DNA from: Candidatus Galacturonatibacter soehngenii
GTDB lineage: Bacteria > Bacillota > Clostridia > Lachnospirales > Lachnospiraceae
Direction: 5' to 3'
Length of the DNA: 64,000 nt
Assembly (NCBI RefSeq): GCF_008830185.1
Contig: NZ_WAGX01000004.1
Coordinates: forward strand, 868,001 to 932,000
Below the pieces are notes generated by a model, which was not told the DNA's origin, did not search any database, and saw only the letters and a program-made list of their open reading frames with translations. This document shows, piece by piece, positions 44,870 to 54,836 of this stretch. Every line of letters starts with the position of its first letter. The first letter of the stretch is position 1. The translations under genes and the position numbers were made by a program.

Positions 44870-46185
44870 AATTGTATTATTACAAAGATATCATAAATTG
44901 CTTTAATTGCAGCTTCAAAATCACTATTTTTCACACCAATGATTATATTTAATTCACTCGAACCTTGGTCAATCATCTTAACATTGATATTTGCATGTGC
45001 TAAGGCTGAGAAAATTCTTCCTGCAGTCCCTCTTGTTGCTCTCATACCGCGACCAACAACAGCAATTAATGCCAAATCTGTCTCCATATCAACGGAATCA
45101 GGCTCTGCTAATCGATGAATATCAGATAAGACTAGCTGTTCTTTTCCTTCAAATTCTGGTTGATGAACAAAGACTGTCATTGTATCAATGCCTGATGGTA
45201 CATGTTCAAATGAAATATCATGCTTTTCAAACGCTTCCAGCACTTTTCTTCCAAAGCCAATTTCTGAATTCATCATATCTTTTTCTATATTAATAGCTAC
45301 AAAACCTTTTTTACCAGCAATTCCTGTAATTGTATATTTAGGTTGTCTACAAGTACTTTCAACAATCATAGTTCCACTATCTTGTGGAGCATTTGTATTT
45401 TTAATATTAATTGGAATTCCTTCTTTTCTTACTGGAAAAATCGCGTCTTCATGTAAAACAGTAGCCCCCATATAAGACAGCTCTCTTAATTCTCGGTATG
45501 TAATTGTCTCAATTACTTCCGCTCCCTCAATAATTCTTGGGTCTGCGATTAAGAATCCTGAAACATCCGTCCAATTCTCATATAAATCAGCACGAACGGC
45601 TTTTGCTACTATGGAACCTGTTATATCAGAACCGCCTCTGGAAAAAGTCTTTACCTTACCATCTGGAAGCGCACCATAAAAACCTGGTATTACAGCTCTT
45701 TCTAAAGTAGAAAGTCTTTTTGAAAGTATTTCATTGGTCTTATCCGCATCAAAACTAGCATCTTCATCAAAAAAGATAACTTCTGCGCTATCAATAAATT
45801 CATATCCTAAATAATTTGCCATGATGATGCCATTTAGGTATTCTCCACGGGAAGCTGCATAGTCACTGCCTGCTTTTTTCTCAAATTCTTTTTGAATGAT
45901 TTCGAATTCTTTATCTAAAGATAAGTCTAGGGATAGACCTTCGATAATTTCATCATAACGCGCTTTAATGTTTGCAAGCTTTTCTTCATACGGTTTTTCT
46001 TCAATTACTGCTTTATAGCAATCATAAAGCATATCCGTAACTTTTATATCTTCTGCATAACGTTTTCCTGGTGCTGATGGAATTACATATTTTCTATCCA
46101 AGTCTGCATGAATAATATCTGCAACTTTTTTAAACTGCTGAGCACTTGCTAATGAACTTCCACCAAACTTAACTACTTTTTTCAT
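44866..46185 (-). CDS. lysC: Aspartate kinase
   Basis: 439 residues: amino-acid-kinase domain starting KKVVKFGGSSLA with the conserved FSRGGSDITG segment and FYGALPDGK, followed by two ACT domains (about 300-439, e.g. IAGKKGFVAINIEKD). It makes aspartyl-phosphate for the lysine/threonine/methionine pathways; the ACT pair implies feedback by an end-product amino acid. The 165-bp upstream gap shows neither a lysine riboswitch nor a T-box. GGAGG precedes the ATG. Confidence 0.95.
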   Translation of the reverse strand: MKKVVKFGGSSLASAQQFKKVADIIHADLDRKYVIPSAPGKRYAEDIKVTDMLYDCYKAVIEEKPYEEKLANIKARYDEIIEGLSLDLSLDKEFEIIQKEFEKKAGSDYAASRGEYLNGIIMANYLGYEFIDSAEVIFFDEDASFDADKTNEILSKRLSTLERAVIPGFYGALPDGKVKTFSRGGSDITGSIVAKAVRADLYENWTDVSGFLIADPRIIEGAEVIETITYRELRELSYMGATVLHEDAIFPVRKEGIPINIKNTNAPQDSGTMIVESTCRQPKYTITGIAGKKGFVAINIEKDMMNSEIGFGRKVLEAFEKHDISFEHVPSGIDTMTVFVHQPEFEGKEQLVLSDIHRLAEPDSVDMETDLALIAVVGRGMRATRGTAGRIFSALAHANINVKMIDQGSSELNIIIGVKNSDFEAAIKAIYDIFVIIQL

Positions 46186-46306
46186 ATTGTACTTCCTCCA
46201 TATCCTTTACACAAAAATGCGTCTTATAATAAAATCCCACATTTCTGTCTGTTTTGCAAGTGTTTTTTTTAACTTCCTAAAAAAAGAATACGAATTCTAT
46301 TCACAG

Positions 46307-46340
46307 AAAAAAAGAGCCTTTCAATGAAGACTCTTTTTTT
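46307..46340. terminator. Terminator behind the PfkB kinase gene
   Basis: AAAAAAAGAG/CTCTTTTTTT arms with a partly paired loop and T-runs; works for the minus-strand kinase gene. Confidence 0.85.
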
Positions 46341-46350
46341 ATTCGTCAAC

Positions 46351-47259
46351 TTATTTCCAAATGGTATTATAAAAAATCTCAACTTGCTCCTCTGTCAAGA
46401 ACCCATGTGCTGCACTTGGATTTCCTATCTTATAGGAGGCAAATAAAATAGCTGCTTTTAAGGAATAATAGGGATTTCCTGTTTTTTTATAAAAATGAAC
46501 AAATGCAGACAATTGAGAATCACCTGCTCCTAGTGTATTCACAATTTTACGGGTACGAACAGTTGGAAACGTTCCAATAAAATTATCCTTTTTAACATAT
46601 AAGATTGCACCCTTTTCACCCATGCCAAGGATAATTATTTCATTATGATATTTATTTTCTATTTCTTTTATAAAATCTTCGTAAGGCTCTTTTAGGTTCG
46701 CATGATTCAAGCATAATACATCTGCATACTGCATAAATTCTTTGTTATATTCATCATCCATATCTTTTATGTCATGAACATCCGTCACAATCATTTTTCC
46801 CGCATCTTTTGCCTTTTTCAAAAATGGTCTTGCATAATTGGAATTACAAAATACAACCGTATCACAATCTATGATTGCCTTTTCATAGATTGATTCATCG
46901 TATGCCACCTCGTTGCTTTCTTTTAAGTCATTTATGATTTGCCTGTTTTTTTCATCTGAAAATAATACAATGGTATGAGGTGTGGCATCTAAACAAGGTA
47001 TTACATACTCATTTGATATACCTGTTTTTGCAAGTTCATCATCTAACATTAATTTAAAAGAGTCATTTCCACAAAAAGATAAAAAACGAACAGAGTCACC
47101 AAGTTTTTTTAATGCACGGGATACGTTGTAACCATGCCCAGAAAAACCAGTTATAATACCAAAATTATTATCGATTAAACGATTATCTGGTAGCGGAATA
47201 CTTGAAACTTTTACCGTTGTCTCAGCATAAATCGGTCCCATTACTAATATTTTGCTCAT
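46351..47259 (-). CDS. PfkB-family sugar kinase
   Basis: 302-residue ribokinase-fold protein. Motif 1 (GFSGHGYNVSRALKKLG, about residues 38-54) and the C-terminal NTLGAGDSQLSAF with the catalytic Asp define the family. It phosphorylates a sugar or nucleoside using ATP; the substrate cannot be read from sequence. It is a single gene with its own terminator between scpB and lysC, so context does not help. GGGAGG precedes the ATG. Confidence 0.9.
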   Translation of the reverse strand: MSKILVMGPIYAETTVKVSSIPLPDNRLIDNNFGIITGFSGHGYNVSRALKKLGDSVRFLSFCGNDSFKLMLDDELAKTGISNEYVIPCLDATPHTIVLFSDEKNRQIINDLKESNEVAYDESIYEKAIIDCDTVVFCNSNYARPFLKKAKDAGKMIVTDVHDIKDMDDEYNKEFMQYADVLCLNHANLKEPYEDFIKEIENKYHNEIIILGMGEKGAILYVKKDNFIGTFPTVRTRKIVNTLGAGDSQLSAFVHFYKKTGNPYYSLKAAILFASYKIGNPSAAHGFLTEEQVEIFYNTIWK

Positions 47260-47359
47260 ATATCATACCTCCCGTCTAAATTTTGTTACATTCCTACTTT
47301 TATTATGCAACATTTGGGAGATTTTCTCAATATATATCCATTATTTTATTACTTTTTTA

Positions 47360-47929
47360 CTATACATCTAGTTTTAATTGGACTTCCTCCTCTGCCTCAG
47401 CCTTAAATCCTTCTACTTGCTCTTGATTAATGAGTGGTAACTCGTCAATTGATTGCACGCCAAAGGCACGCAAGAATTCTTCCGTTGTTCCAAACAAAAG
47501 AGGTCGTCCTGGTGCATCTAATCTTCCTAGTTCATGAATTAGATTGTACTCTACTAATTTATTCACTGCATGATCACTTTTTACACCACGTATCTTTTCA
47601 ATTTCTAATTTGGTAATGGGTTGCTTATAGGCAATGATTGATAGTGTTTCTAATAATACCTCTGATAGATTATGTTTTTTAGGCTGTCTTGCAATTCTTA
47701 TCAGATACTCATACATTTCTTTTTTGGTACACATCTGATAAGAATTCTCTAATTCAACAATTTTAATTCCTCTGTCCTCTTTCTCGTAACGATCCATCAT
47801 ATTATGTATTAATTTTTTTGTTGTCTCTTCATCGTGTTCAATGGCTGCTGCAATCTTACTTAATTCAACAGATTCTCCCATTGTGAATAAAATTGCTTCA
47901 ATAATTGCTTCCAATTTTTGTATCTCCAC
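47360..47929 (-). CDS. scpB: Segregation and condensation protein B
   Basis: 189 residues with two winged-helix domains; typical segments are IEAILFTMGESVELSKIA, LSEVLLETLSIIAYKQPITK and GLIHELGRLDAPGRP-like 'LIHELGRLDAPGRPLLFGTT'. ScpB dimers bind ScpA in the SMC condensin that compacts chromosomes. GTG start at 47929 after AGAGGG. It lies 23 bp after scpA. Confidence 0.96.
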   Translation of the reverse strand: MEIQKLEAIIEAILFTMGESVELSKIAAAIEHDEETTKKLIHNMMDRYEKEDRGIKIVELENSYQMCTKKEMYEYLIRIARQPKKHNLSEVLLETLSIIAYKQPITKLEIEKIRGVKSDHAVNKLVEYNLIHELGRLDAPGRPLLFGTTEEFLRAFGVQSIDELPLINQEQVEGFKAEAEEEVQLKLDV

Positions 47930-47952
47930 TGTAAACCCTCTCTTTACATACT

Positions 47953-48693
47953 TTAAGTAGTAATAATCAGAATATCATCGAATATTTTTTCCTGCGATAT
48001 TGCTATCAGTCCCGTCTTCATTAACTCCAAAATCGCAAGAAACGTTACAATTACTTCCATTTTACTGCATTGTTCTTCTAAAAGTTTTCGAAAACTGAAC
48101 TTATTGTTTTCAGTAGCAAACACCTTGATGTACTCAATTTTTTCTGAAAGGCTTACTTCCTCCTTTTCAATTTTCCCAAAACGACTTCGTATTGGATCAA
48201 TTTTATTTTCCTGCTTTCTAATAATCGACTTAAATATACTATGTAATCTGGCAAGTGACAATCCATCAAGTAATTCTTCCACATTTACTGGTTCACTATA
48301 TTCTTCTATTTCTTTTGGTATCGTTGGTTCTTTGAACAACACCTTTTCTGCATCTATTTGCCTGTCCTTTAGTTCATATGCCATGTATTTATACATCTTA
48401 TACTCAATAAGTTTTTCCACTAATTCTTGTCTAGGATCTGTTTCATCTCCTTCTTCATTGACTTCTCTTGGTAATAACATTTTTGATTTAATATCAATCA
48501 AAGTAGCAGCCATCACAAGGAATTCACTCATAATATTTAAGTCTTCTTTTTCCATTTGTTGTATATAGTCCAGATATTGCCTTGTTATTTCAACAATAGG
48601 AATATCATATATATTTACTTTATTCTTGTCAATCAAATGTAAAAGCAAATCCAAAGGTCCTTCAAATGCCTGTAGTTTAACTGGTATTCCCAT
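47953..48693 (-). CDS. scpA: Segregation and condensation protein A (kleisin)
   Basis: 246-residue kleisin with the N-terminal FEGPLDLLLHLIDKNKVNIYDIPI motif that binds the SMC neck and a C-terminal winged helix (TFLAILELMKTGLIAISQE) that binds the SMC head. It bridges the SMC dimer with ScpB. It follows the metallophosphoesterase gene by 22 bp in one operon. Confidence 0.96.
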   Translation of the reverse strand: MGIPVKLQAFEGPLDLLLHLIDKNKVNIYDIPIVEITRQYLDYIQQMEKEDLNIMSEFLVMAATLIDIKSKMLLPREVNEEGDETDPRQELVEKLIEYKMYKYMAYELKDRQIDAEKVLFKEPTIPKEIEEYSEPVNVEELLDGLSLARLHSIFKSIIRKQENKIDPIRSRFGKIEKEEVSLSEKIEYIKVFATENNKFSFRKLLEEQCSKMEVIVTFLAILELMKTGLIAISQEKIFDDILIITT

Positions 48694-48715
48694 TTTCTCA
48701 TTCCTTTATTTTATT

Positions 48716-49567
48716 TTACTTTTGGGATAATCTTATACTGATTAATTCTGCGCGATTATTGACACGTATATTAATGGTATGCGTTCCTAATCCTCGACTT
48801 AATATCATAGTACGCTCGCCTTCATAAAACTGGCCCCCATCATATTTTGGGAAAAACTCCACCTGCGGAGAAGCAAGTCCACCCAAATATGGAAGTCTAA
48901 TCAATCCTCCATGAATGTGCCCTGCCAAGGTCATATCAGCGCCCCATTTGGCATACGCTTCAAAATATTCAGGATTATGTGCGAGCAAAATATTATACTC
49001 CTCTTTATTCGGATTTCCTAATAATGCATTCAAATAATCATCTGCAAGCTTAGCTTTTTGAAACCTTTTATAATACTCTTTTTCTATCTCAAGTCCATGA
49101 ATGTTTAACGTTGTACCTTTTATAGTTATTCTTACTGATTTATTGTCTAAAATAATCACATTGTCGTGTTGTATTTCTTTTAAATAAGCCTCATACATTC
49201 CAACGTATTGTTCTGGATAAATCTTCATTCGATATTCATGATTTCCCATTCCATAATAAATCGGATACTTTTTTGCTAGTTGCTGTAGCAAATCAATTGA
49301 TACTTCCATACTCTCACGTGGTTTGGCCACAATCATATCACCCGCTATTAAAATGATATCTGGTGCTTCTTCTTCAATCGCCTTTATTAATTTTTCATTT
49401 TGCTTTCCATATACATGATTGTGCAAATCCGCTAGTACGACTATATTAATTTCTTCTTTTAAGCCTTTTAATTTTTTTGATTCTATGTGATATCTAGTAA
49501 CTTTAAAAACATGATTTTCATAAATAATATAAATAATAAATAAAATTAAAACTATATATTTTAACAT
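48716..49567 (-). CDS. Membrane-anchored metallophosphoesterase (YkuE-like)
   Basis: 283 residues: N-terminal membrane helix (1-18), then a calcineurin-like domain with metal motifs VLADLHNH, IAGDM, GNHEY, LLAHNPEYF and AGHIHGG. YkuE-type enzymes act at the cell surface or membrane; substrate uncertain. AAGGAG precedes the ATG. It is the first gene of the phosphoesterase-scpA-scpB operon. Confidence 0.92.
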   Translation of the reverse strand: MLKYIVLILFIIYIIYENHVFKVTRYHIESKKLKGLKEEINIVVLADLHNHVYGKQNEKLIKAIEEEAPDIILIAGDMIVAKPRESMEVSIDLLQQLAKKYPIYYGMGNHEYRMKIYPEQYVGMYEAYLKEIQHDNVIILDNKSVRITIKGTTLNIHGLEIEKEYYKRFQKAKLADDYLNALLGNPNKEEYNILLAHNPEYFEAYAKWGADMTLAGHIHGGLIRLPYLGGLASPQVEFFPKYDGGQFYEGERTMILSRGLGTHTINIRVNNRAELISIRLSQK

Positions 49568-49699
49568 ATATCTCCTTGCTTTTTTTACAGGATTTATTTT
49601 ATAATTTCAGTTGTAATACTAATTTTTATGTTATCATCCAAACGTTTTGCTTTATTGCAACCTATATAATACCATAATCTTGTAAGGAATGTCCATATA

Positions 49700-49740
49700 A
49701 AAACAAACGCCAGAGGAAATGAAACCTCTGGCTGTTTTTG
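49700..49740 (-). terminator. Terminator of the lipoprotein gene
   Basis: GCCAGAGG/CCTCTGGC 8-bp perfect stem, T-rich on both sides. Confidence 0.88.
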
Positions 49741-49749
49741 TATCATATT

Positions 49750-50370
49750 TTATTTTATCGCTGATATTTTATTTATGAAATCATTTTTTTCGTCCTCAGC
49801 ATCTGATGCATAACTAATAATAATGGAAGCCATATATTTTCCCATTTTGTGAGCATAGTATTCTTGATGCATCGCTCCTCCATAGGCTGAAAGTCGAATC
49901 ATTTCGAATTGTTTACCAGCCAACTCAACTGTATCTTGATTCAATAACTCATACTGAAAAGCCTCTTGCTGTAACAACATATCAGATAGTTGATTCATGT
50001 ATTCAGATACCGTATATTTTGTTCCACCTATTGTCATTGCCAGATTTTCAAATACAAGTTGAACATTAATTGTATTACTTGGATTACTAACTAAAAAAGG
50101 ATAAGCAGCTTTTAGTTTAGCCATAGCTTTCAGTTGTTCTTCACTAGTTCCTTCGACGTTAAGTGTTTCTGCACCTACTCCAACTAGTTCGTTAATCTCT
50201 TCTTGTGTTGCAATTTTCCAATCAGTTGGAACTTCAAATCTCATATTAATCCAACTGTTCTCATATTGATTCTCTTTCCATTCCCCTAAGGTAAATTCAG
50301 TTCGACTTTTACAGCCACTTAAAAGTGTTAACAGTACTACTAATAAAAATATTATCTTTTGTTTTTTCAT
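49750..50370 (-). CDS. Hypothetical lipoprotein
   Basis: 206 residues, not recognised. Signal peptide with lipobox LLSGC (C20) anchors it outside the membrane. The mature part starts with an aromatic-rich strand (GEWKENQYENSWINMRFEVPTDW), a pattern seen in small PsbP/Mog1-like exported proteins, with about 55 residues repeated in no obvious way. ATG 50370 follows GAGGGG; a slightly longer frame is rejected. It lies 77 bp downstream of the DD-carboxypeptidase on the same strand, suggesting a cell-envelope role. Confidence 0.7.
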   Translation of the reverse strand: MKKQKIIFLLVVLLTLLSGCKSRTEFTLGEWKENQYENSWINMRFEVPTDWKIATQEEINELVGVGAETLNVEGTSEEQLKAMAKLKAAYPFLVSNPSNTINVQLVFENLAMTIGGTKYTVSEYMNQLSDMLLQQEAFQYELLNQDTVELAGKQFEMIRLSAYGGAMHQEYYAHKMGKYMASIIISYASDAEDEKNDFINKISAIK

Positions 50371-50447
50371 AATTTTCCCCTCTCGATTTATCTTCATATA
50401 TTAACAAATCGTGAAATAAATGTCAAATTTTGTAAATACTATTTCAT

Positions 50448-51710
50448 TCACAACGTAAATAATTTAAGAGTACGCATAAAATAATCCATGTATTTTGCTT
50501 CCTCTACAGAGTTCGTAAATAGGATTTTTGTGTAACCAATCTCTTTTCCATTGAGTTTGTAAACTACTTTTCCTGCTACATCTCCCTTATTAACTGGTGC
50601 ATCAACACTTTCCGATAGTTGTGTTTCCTTTTCAATTGTTGATAAATCAGCACCTGTAACATCTAAGTATTTAAAGTTATCTGCATACTCGCATCCAACA
50701 CTTCGTTCTTTTCCTTTTTTTACTGCCAACTCTGGTAAAGGCTCTTTTGAATCGTCTGCATATACTTGACATTTCCCATATCCAAAGTTAAGTAGTGTAG
50801 TGGCATCTGCAAATCGAATTTTATAATCGGGTGCCGCCATAATGACGGCAATTAGCTCAATATTATTTTTAGACGCAGTGGCGGATACGCAGTATTTTGC
50901 AAGACTAGTGGAACCTGTTTTAAGCCCAGTTGCATATTCATACTGTCTAATTAGCTTATTCGTATTCGTTAAACCAAACTCAGTAGAACCTTTCTTTGTT
51001 ACGTGTGTAATATTCTCCATCCAAATCGTAGAATAATTATGTATTTGTGGATATTTTACAATCAACTCTCTTGACATTAATGCAACATCATATGCACTTG
51101 TCATATGCCCATCCACATCTAATCCGTTACAATTGACAAAATGAGTGGAACTCATTCCAAGTCCCTTTGCTCTCTCATTCATTTGATTTACAAATTCAGC
51201 TTCACTTCCATATATGTATTCTGCCATTGCTACACACGCATCATTTGCGCTTGCAACTGCAATACATTTTATCATGGTGTCGACCGTTTGTACTTCACCT
51301 GGCTCTAGAAATACTTGGGAACCTCCCATGCTTGCAGCATATTCAGAAACTGTAACCTCATCCTCTAACGATATCTTTCCTGCTTCTAGCGCATCAAAAA
51401 TGATAATCAATGTCATGATTTTCGTAATACTGGCTGGTCTTAACTGTTCTTTCGAGTTTTTTTCATAAATGATAGTACCTGTAGATGCTTCCATTAAAAT
51501 GGCAGAAGGAGCCGAAATTTCGATACCTGCATTATCAAATAAGGCAGTACTATCTGTATTTTCTGCTCCTTCTTGCATATCGGATTCTTCGCTTTGCGTA
51601 TCTTGCTCTCCTGACGTATCTAACTCAGTGGCATAAGTATGTAAAATTGGACATAAAGTATAAGTAAAGAATAATAAAATGACGACGACCCACGTCTTAA
51701 GCTTTTTCAT
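50448..51710 (-). CDS. D-alanyl-D-alanine carboxypeptidase (DacF-like), second copy
   Basis: 420 residues: signal peptide (1-28), an acidic Ser/Glu/Asp linker (about 30-52), S11 domain with S-I-T-K (PASITKIM), S-A-N (SANDACVA) and K-T-G (LKTGSTS), a PBP5_C beta domain and a C-terminal amphipathic anchor. It removes terminal D-Ala from peptidoglycan stems. It is clearly distinct in sequence from the enzyme at 20617-21948. GGAG precedes the ATG. Confidence 0.95.
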   Translation of the reverse strand: MKKLKTWVVVILLFFTYTLCPILHTYATELDTSGEQDTQSEESDMQEGAENTDSTALFDNAGIEISAPSAILMEASTGTIIYEKNSKEQLRPASITKIMTLIIIFDALEAGKISLEDEVTVSEYAASMGGSQVFLEPGEVQTVDTMIKCIAVASANDACVAMAEYIYGSEAEFVNQMNERAKGLGMSSTHFVNCNGLDVDGHMTSAYDVALMSRELIVKYPQIHNYSTIWMENITHVTKKGSTEFGLTNTNKLIRQYEYATGLKTGSTSLAKYCVSATASKNNIELIAVIMAAPDYKIRFADATTLLNFGYGKCQVYADDSKEPLPELAVKKGKERSVGCEYADNFKYLDVTGADLSTIEKETQLSESVDAPVNKGDVAGKVVYKLNGKEIGYTKILFTNSVEEAKYMDYFMRTLKLFTL

Positions 51711-51783
51711 AGCATTACTCCGACTATGTTGATTATTACTATCATATGTTTAATTTGTTAAAATATGCTTGAATAAATCTTTT

Positions 51784-52692
51784 CTATTCAAAGTACACCT
51801 GCTTTGCATTTTGATAAAAGATTCTTTCTTTCTCTTGCAAAGTAAAATTTGAATCCTCCATAATATAATCAATCAGATGACGGTACGAATCCTTTGTTAA
51901 TACAGATGGAATATCCGACCCATATATCAACCTTTGTGCTCCTACAATTTGCTTTGCCTGATTTAAGAAATACCTTGCATTTGTATAAGGATAGGTATCT
52001 GGTCCACAATTATGGTGAACTGCCGCCAAATCAAACCAAACATTTGGAAGATTTAATCGTCTCAAACCATCTTTCATTAACTCTTCCTGCTGCATATTGG
52101 CAGCAAGTAAATGGCATACCACAAATTTCATATCAGGATATCTTTTGATGGCTTCTCGTAGATTCTCTATCTGCCAACTTTCTGAACCACACTTTCCAAT
52201 ATCAATCACAAAAGTATGTCCCATTTGATTTGAATAGGAATAGCACTCGTCCATGACTTCTCCATTTAATGCTATTGTAGGGTGATTTGCCATTAAGCCT
52301 GAACCAGTACTGCATTCAAACTTTACGATTTTAAAATTTAGCTGATCAAATAAATGCTGACGTATTTGATCTTTTTTTCTAGAAAATGGATCATAAGAAG
52401 CCGCTCCAACAAAACGATTGGGATATTTTAATACCGCCTCATGCGTATATAAATTTTGAAATCCAAAAAAATTCCCTTGCAACAAAACTGCCTTTTCGAC
52501 CTGATTTTCGTCCATTAGCTCAATTATTTTTTCTGGTGTAACTTTATCATCATTAAATTCTTTTGGAATCATTTGATAAATCTCTCCACTGGCATACTGC
52601 GCTTTTCCATTTCCAATACTTCTCATTTCTCCACCAGAACCAGTACCAGCAATATATTGAACCAAATGAACATGTGCATCAATTATTTTCAT
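51784..52692 (-). CDS. Amidohydrolase-2 family TIM-barrel hydrolase
   Basis: 302 residues. Metal-site features are DAHVHL at the N-terminus, VVCHLLAAN in the middle and YGSDIPS with the catalytic Asp near residue 266. This superfamily includes decarboxylases and sugar-lactone hydrolases. It is 83 bp after the GH35 gene and probably its cotranscribed partner, so a sugar-acid lactone or related substrate is possible, though unproven. Confidence 0.82.
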   Translation of the reverse strand: MKIIDAHVHLVQYIAGTGSGGEMRSIGNGKAQYASGEIYQMIPKEFNDDKVTPEKIIELMDENQVEKAVLLQGNFFGFQNLYTHEAVLKYPNRFVGAASYDPFSRKKDQIRQHLFDQLNFKIVKFECSTGSGLMANHPTIALNGEVMDECYSYSNQMGHTFVIDIGKCGSESWQIENLREAIKRYPDMKFVVCHLLAANMQQEELMKDGLRRLNLPNVWFDLAAVHHNCGPDTYPYTNARYFLNQAKQIVGAQRLIYGSDIPSVLTKDSYRHLIDYIMEDSNFTLQEKERIFYQNAKQVYFE

Positions 52693-52775
52693 TTTTTCCT
52701 TCCCTTTCTATGTTATCACTCATATTGTAAGGGAAAATGAATGATACGTAAATACATGAGCCTTATTTTTATAAT

Positions 52776-54836
52776 CTAACGCAATAGAAACGATTGTCTT
52801 CTTTGTTGTTCCACCTCAACCTTTTGCAGGTGCATAATACCTTCCGCTCCCATGTCTGGCCAAGACTCCAGATAAACTTTTGTATCTTTGGTAAGTAAAT
52901 ACACTTCTAATGTGACTGACTTTGGAAATCCTAGACGTCGCAATCCAATTTCCCATGCATCACCATAATAAAAGTGATCTGCAACCATTTTTCCATCTAT
53001 ATAAAGTTTTGCACTTTCTCCTAGATAATCTAACCTTAAGAAATAATCCATTGCATCATCCTCATAGGAAATCTCAATTGTATAAGTAGTCTTTTTGTCA
53101 TCTTTCCCTTCAAAACAATGCTTTACATCTACAATTGAATTGCTTTCAACGCTTTCATAGATCGTAAAGATACCCTGTTTTCCAACCTTTTCAAACCCGT
53201 TCACTCCCTTATTGATTTCTGGATAAACAAGTAACTTTGCCTTTCCATTAAAAATCACCTCAATAGAATCATTTCTTTGAATTACTGTGTCCTCACTTAT
53301 GATTAAGTACTCTTGTTCACCTAATATTTTCCATGCATGCTTTGCTTCTTTTCTGCTTATTGTAATAATTTCCTTATCTTCTAAGTCTCCTTCTATCATA
53401 TAAGAAGGATTCTTATCTGTGTAAAAAACAAAGCTTTTATTATTTAATATACATAATGGCGTGGCAAGTGCTGTTTTTAATGTTGCGCCTCCAATCTTCA
53501 TGTTAAATGGTAGGAAAAAGTATTCTTCATTCTTAACGTCAAAATCAGGCAATTGAAGCAGCTCTTTTTCTAGTTGAATGGAGAGCTTCACCTTTTTATG
53601 CTCCTTCATAATCTGATGTCTCTGATAATTATTAATAAAAACAAATCCACTTTCACCATTATGTCGATACGAATACCTTAGATTCGTCATATCAAACGGT
53701 GTATTCGGATTTTCTTCTGGAATGATAGCAGGCATATCACACAGCATTTCACCAAAGTCTCGTAAAAACAGTGTCAGTAATTTAATTTCTCTATAACTAT
53801 CTGATATTTGCCCATATTCTCCAATCGGCGCCTGAAAATCATAAGATAATTCTGGTAAATCATTTGGGTATCCCGTATCCCTTGATTCCTGTAATGTAGA
53901 AAGAATACCGACTGGGTTCGTTCCTCCTGCATACATATAGTATCCCAAAAGATTAACTCCACTTCCAAGCTTTGCCAAAGACATTGCGCCAATATCTTTA
54001 CTTGTTACTCTTGGTCTTCTATGCTTTGTAACTTGAAGACCTCCTCCTAATTCCGCGGTTAGAAATGGAAAAGCATTGATATCAAAGGTAATTCCATGTC
54101 CTAAGCCATAATCACTTCCAATGTTGTGGTCATTTCTTTCATGTGTAAATATAAAATTTCCACTTGGTTCAATCTCAGTCATTCTTGCATCCCATGGTGC
54201 ATCGCAATAACCACCCATCACAGGTATAAGCCCTGCGGTAATGGCTCCTCCCCATCCAGTTGCTGTATAATATGGGACATCAAACCCTACTTCTTTGGCA
54301 ATCAAAGTAAGTCTTTTCATGTGTTCTTCACCAGCTTCACCTGTCAAACCACCTGCATGCCCGTATTCATTTTCAATCTGAATCCCTATAATTGGACCAC
54401 CTTGTTTAAAAAGCATCCCATCTACTTGTTCATAAATCTTTGCATAGAACTCATGTACAGTTTCAAAATACATCTCGTTATTTTCACGAAGGGGAAAGGG
54501 CTTTTTTAAAAGCCAGTCTGGAAATCCACCATTTCGTACCTCACCATGGCACCATGGTCCGATACGAAGGAAAACCTTTAAGTTTGCATTTTTACAACGA
54601 TTGAGAAACTCTCTTACATCTTTATTCCCTTCAAAATCATATCTACCTTCTATTTCTTCATGATGAATCCAGATACAATAAGTTGACACAACAAAAACAT
54701 TGCTTGTTTTCATTTTGTATAAATACTCATCCCATTCATTTCTTGGTACTCTCGAGTAATGTATTTCACCCATAATTGGAAACCAAGGCTTTTCATTCTT
54801 TGTCAAATACTTTGCGTTATATCCATATCTAGTCAT
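52776..54836 (-). CDS. GH35 beta-galactosidase
   Basis: 686 residues with no signal peptide. The GH35 core shows GEIHYSRVP near residue 23, IGPWCHGEVRNGGFPDWL, acid/base E157 in QIENEYG and the probable nucleophile E262 in FLTAELGGG. C-terminal beta-sandwich domains follow from about residue 390. It releases terminal beta-galactose from oligosaccharides in the cytoplasm. Its ATG lies inside the end of the DUF5107-TPR gene (8-bp overlap), so translation of both is coupled. Confidence 0.93.
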   Translation of the reverse strand: MTRYGYNAKYLTKNEKPWFPIMGEIHYSRVPRNEWDEYLYKMKTSNVFVVSTYCIWIHHEEIEGRYDFEGNKDVREFLNRCKNANLKVFLRIGPWCHGEVRNGGFPDWLLKKPFPLRENNEMYFETVHEFYAKIYEQVDGMLFKQGGPIIGIQIENEYGHAGGLTGEAGEEHMKRLTLIAKEVGFDVPYYTATGWGGAITAGLIPVMGGYCDAPWDARMTEIEPSGNFIFTHERNDHNIGSDYGLGHGITFDINAFPFLTAELGGGLQVTKHRRPRVTSKDIGAMSLAKLGSGVNLLGYYMYAGGTNPVGILSTLQESRDTGYPNDLPELSYDFQAPIGEYGQISDSYREIKLLTLFLRDFGEMLCDMPAIIPEENPNTPFDMTNLRYSYRHNGESGFVFINNYQRHQIMKEHKKVKLSIQLEKELLQLPDFDVKNEEYFFLPFNMKIGGATLKTALATPLCILNNKSFVFYTDKNPSYMIEGDLEDKEIITISRKEAKHAWKILGEQEYLIISEDTVIQRNDSIEVIFNGKAKLLVYPEINKGVNGFEKVGKQGIFTIYESVESNSIVDVKHCFEGKDDKKTTYTIEISYEDDAMDYFLRLDYLGESAKLYIDGKMVADHFYYGDAWEIGLRRLGFPKSVTLEVYLLTKDTKVYLESWPDMGAEGIMHLQKVEVEQQRRQSFLLR

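Noticed and set aside
46186-46350. Lysine riboswitch or T-box upstream of the aspartokinase gene
   Set aside because: The gap has a terminator for the preceding gene, but neither the lysine aptamer core nor a T-box sequence could be found.
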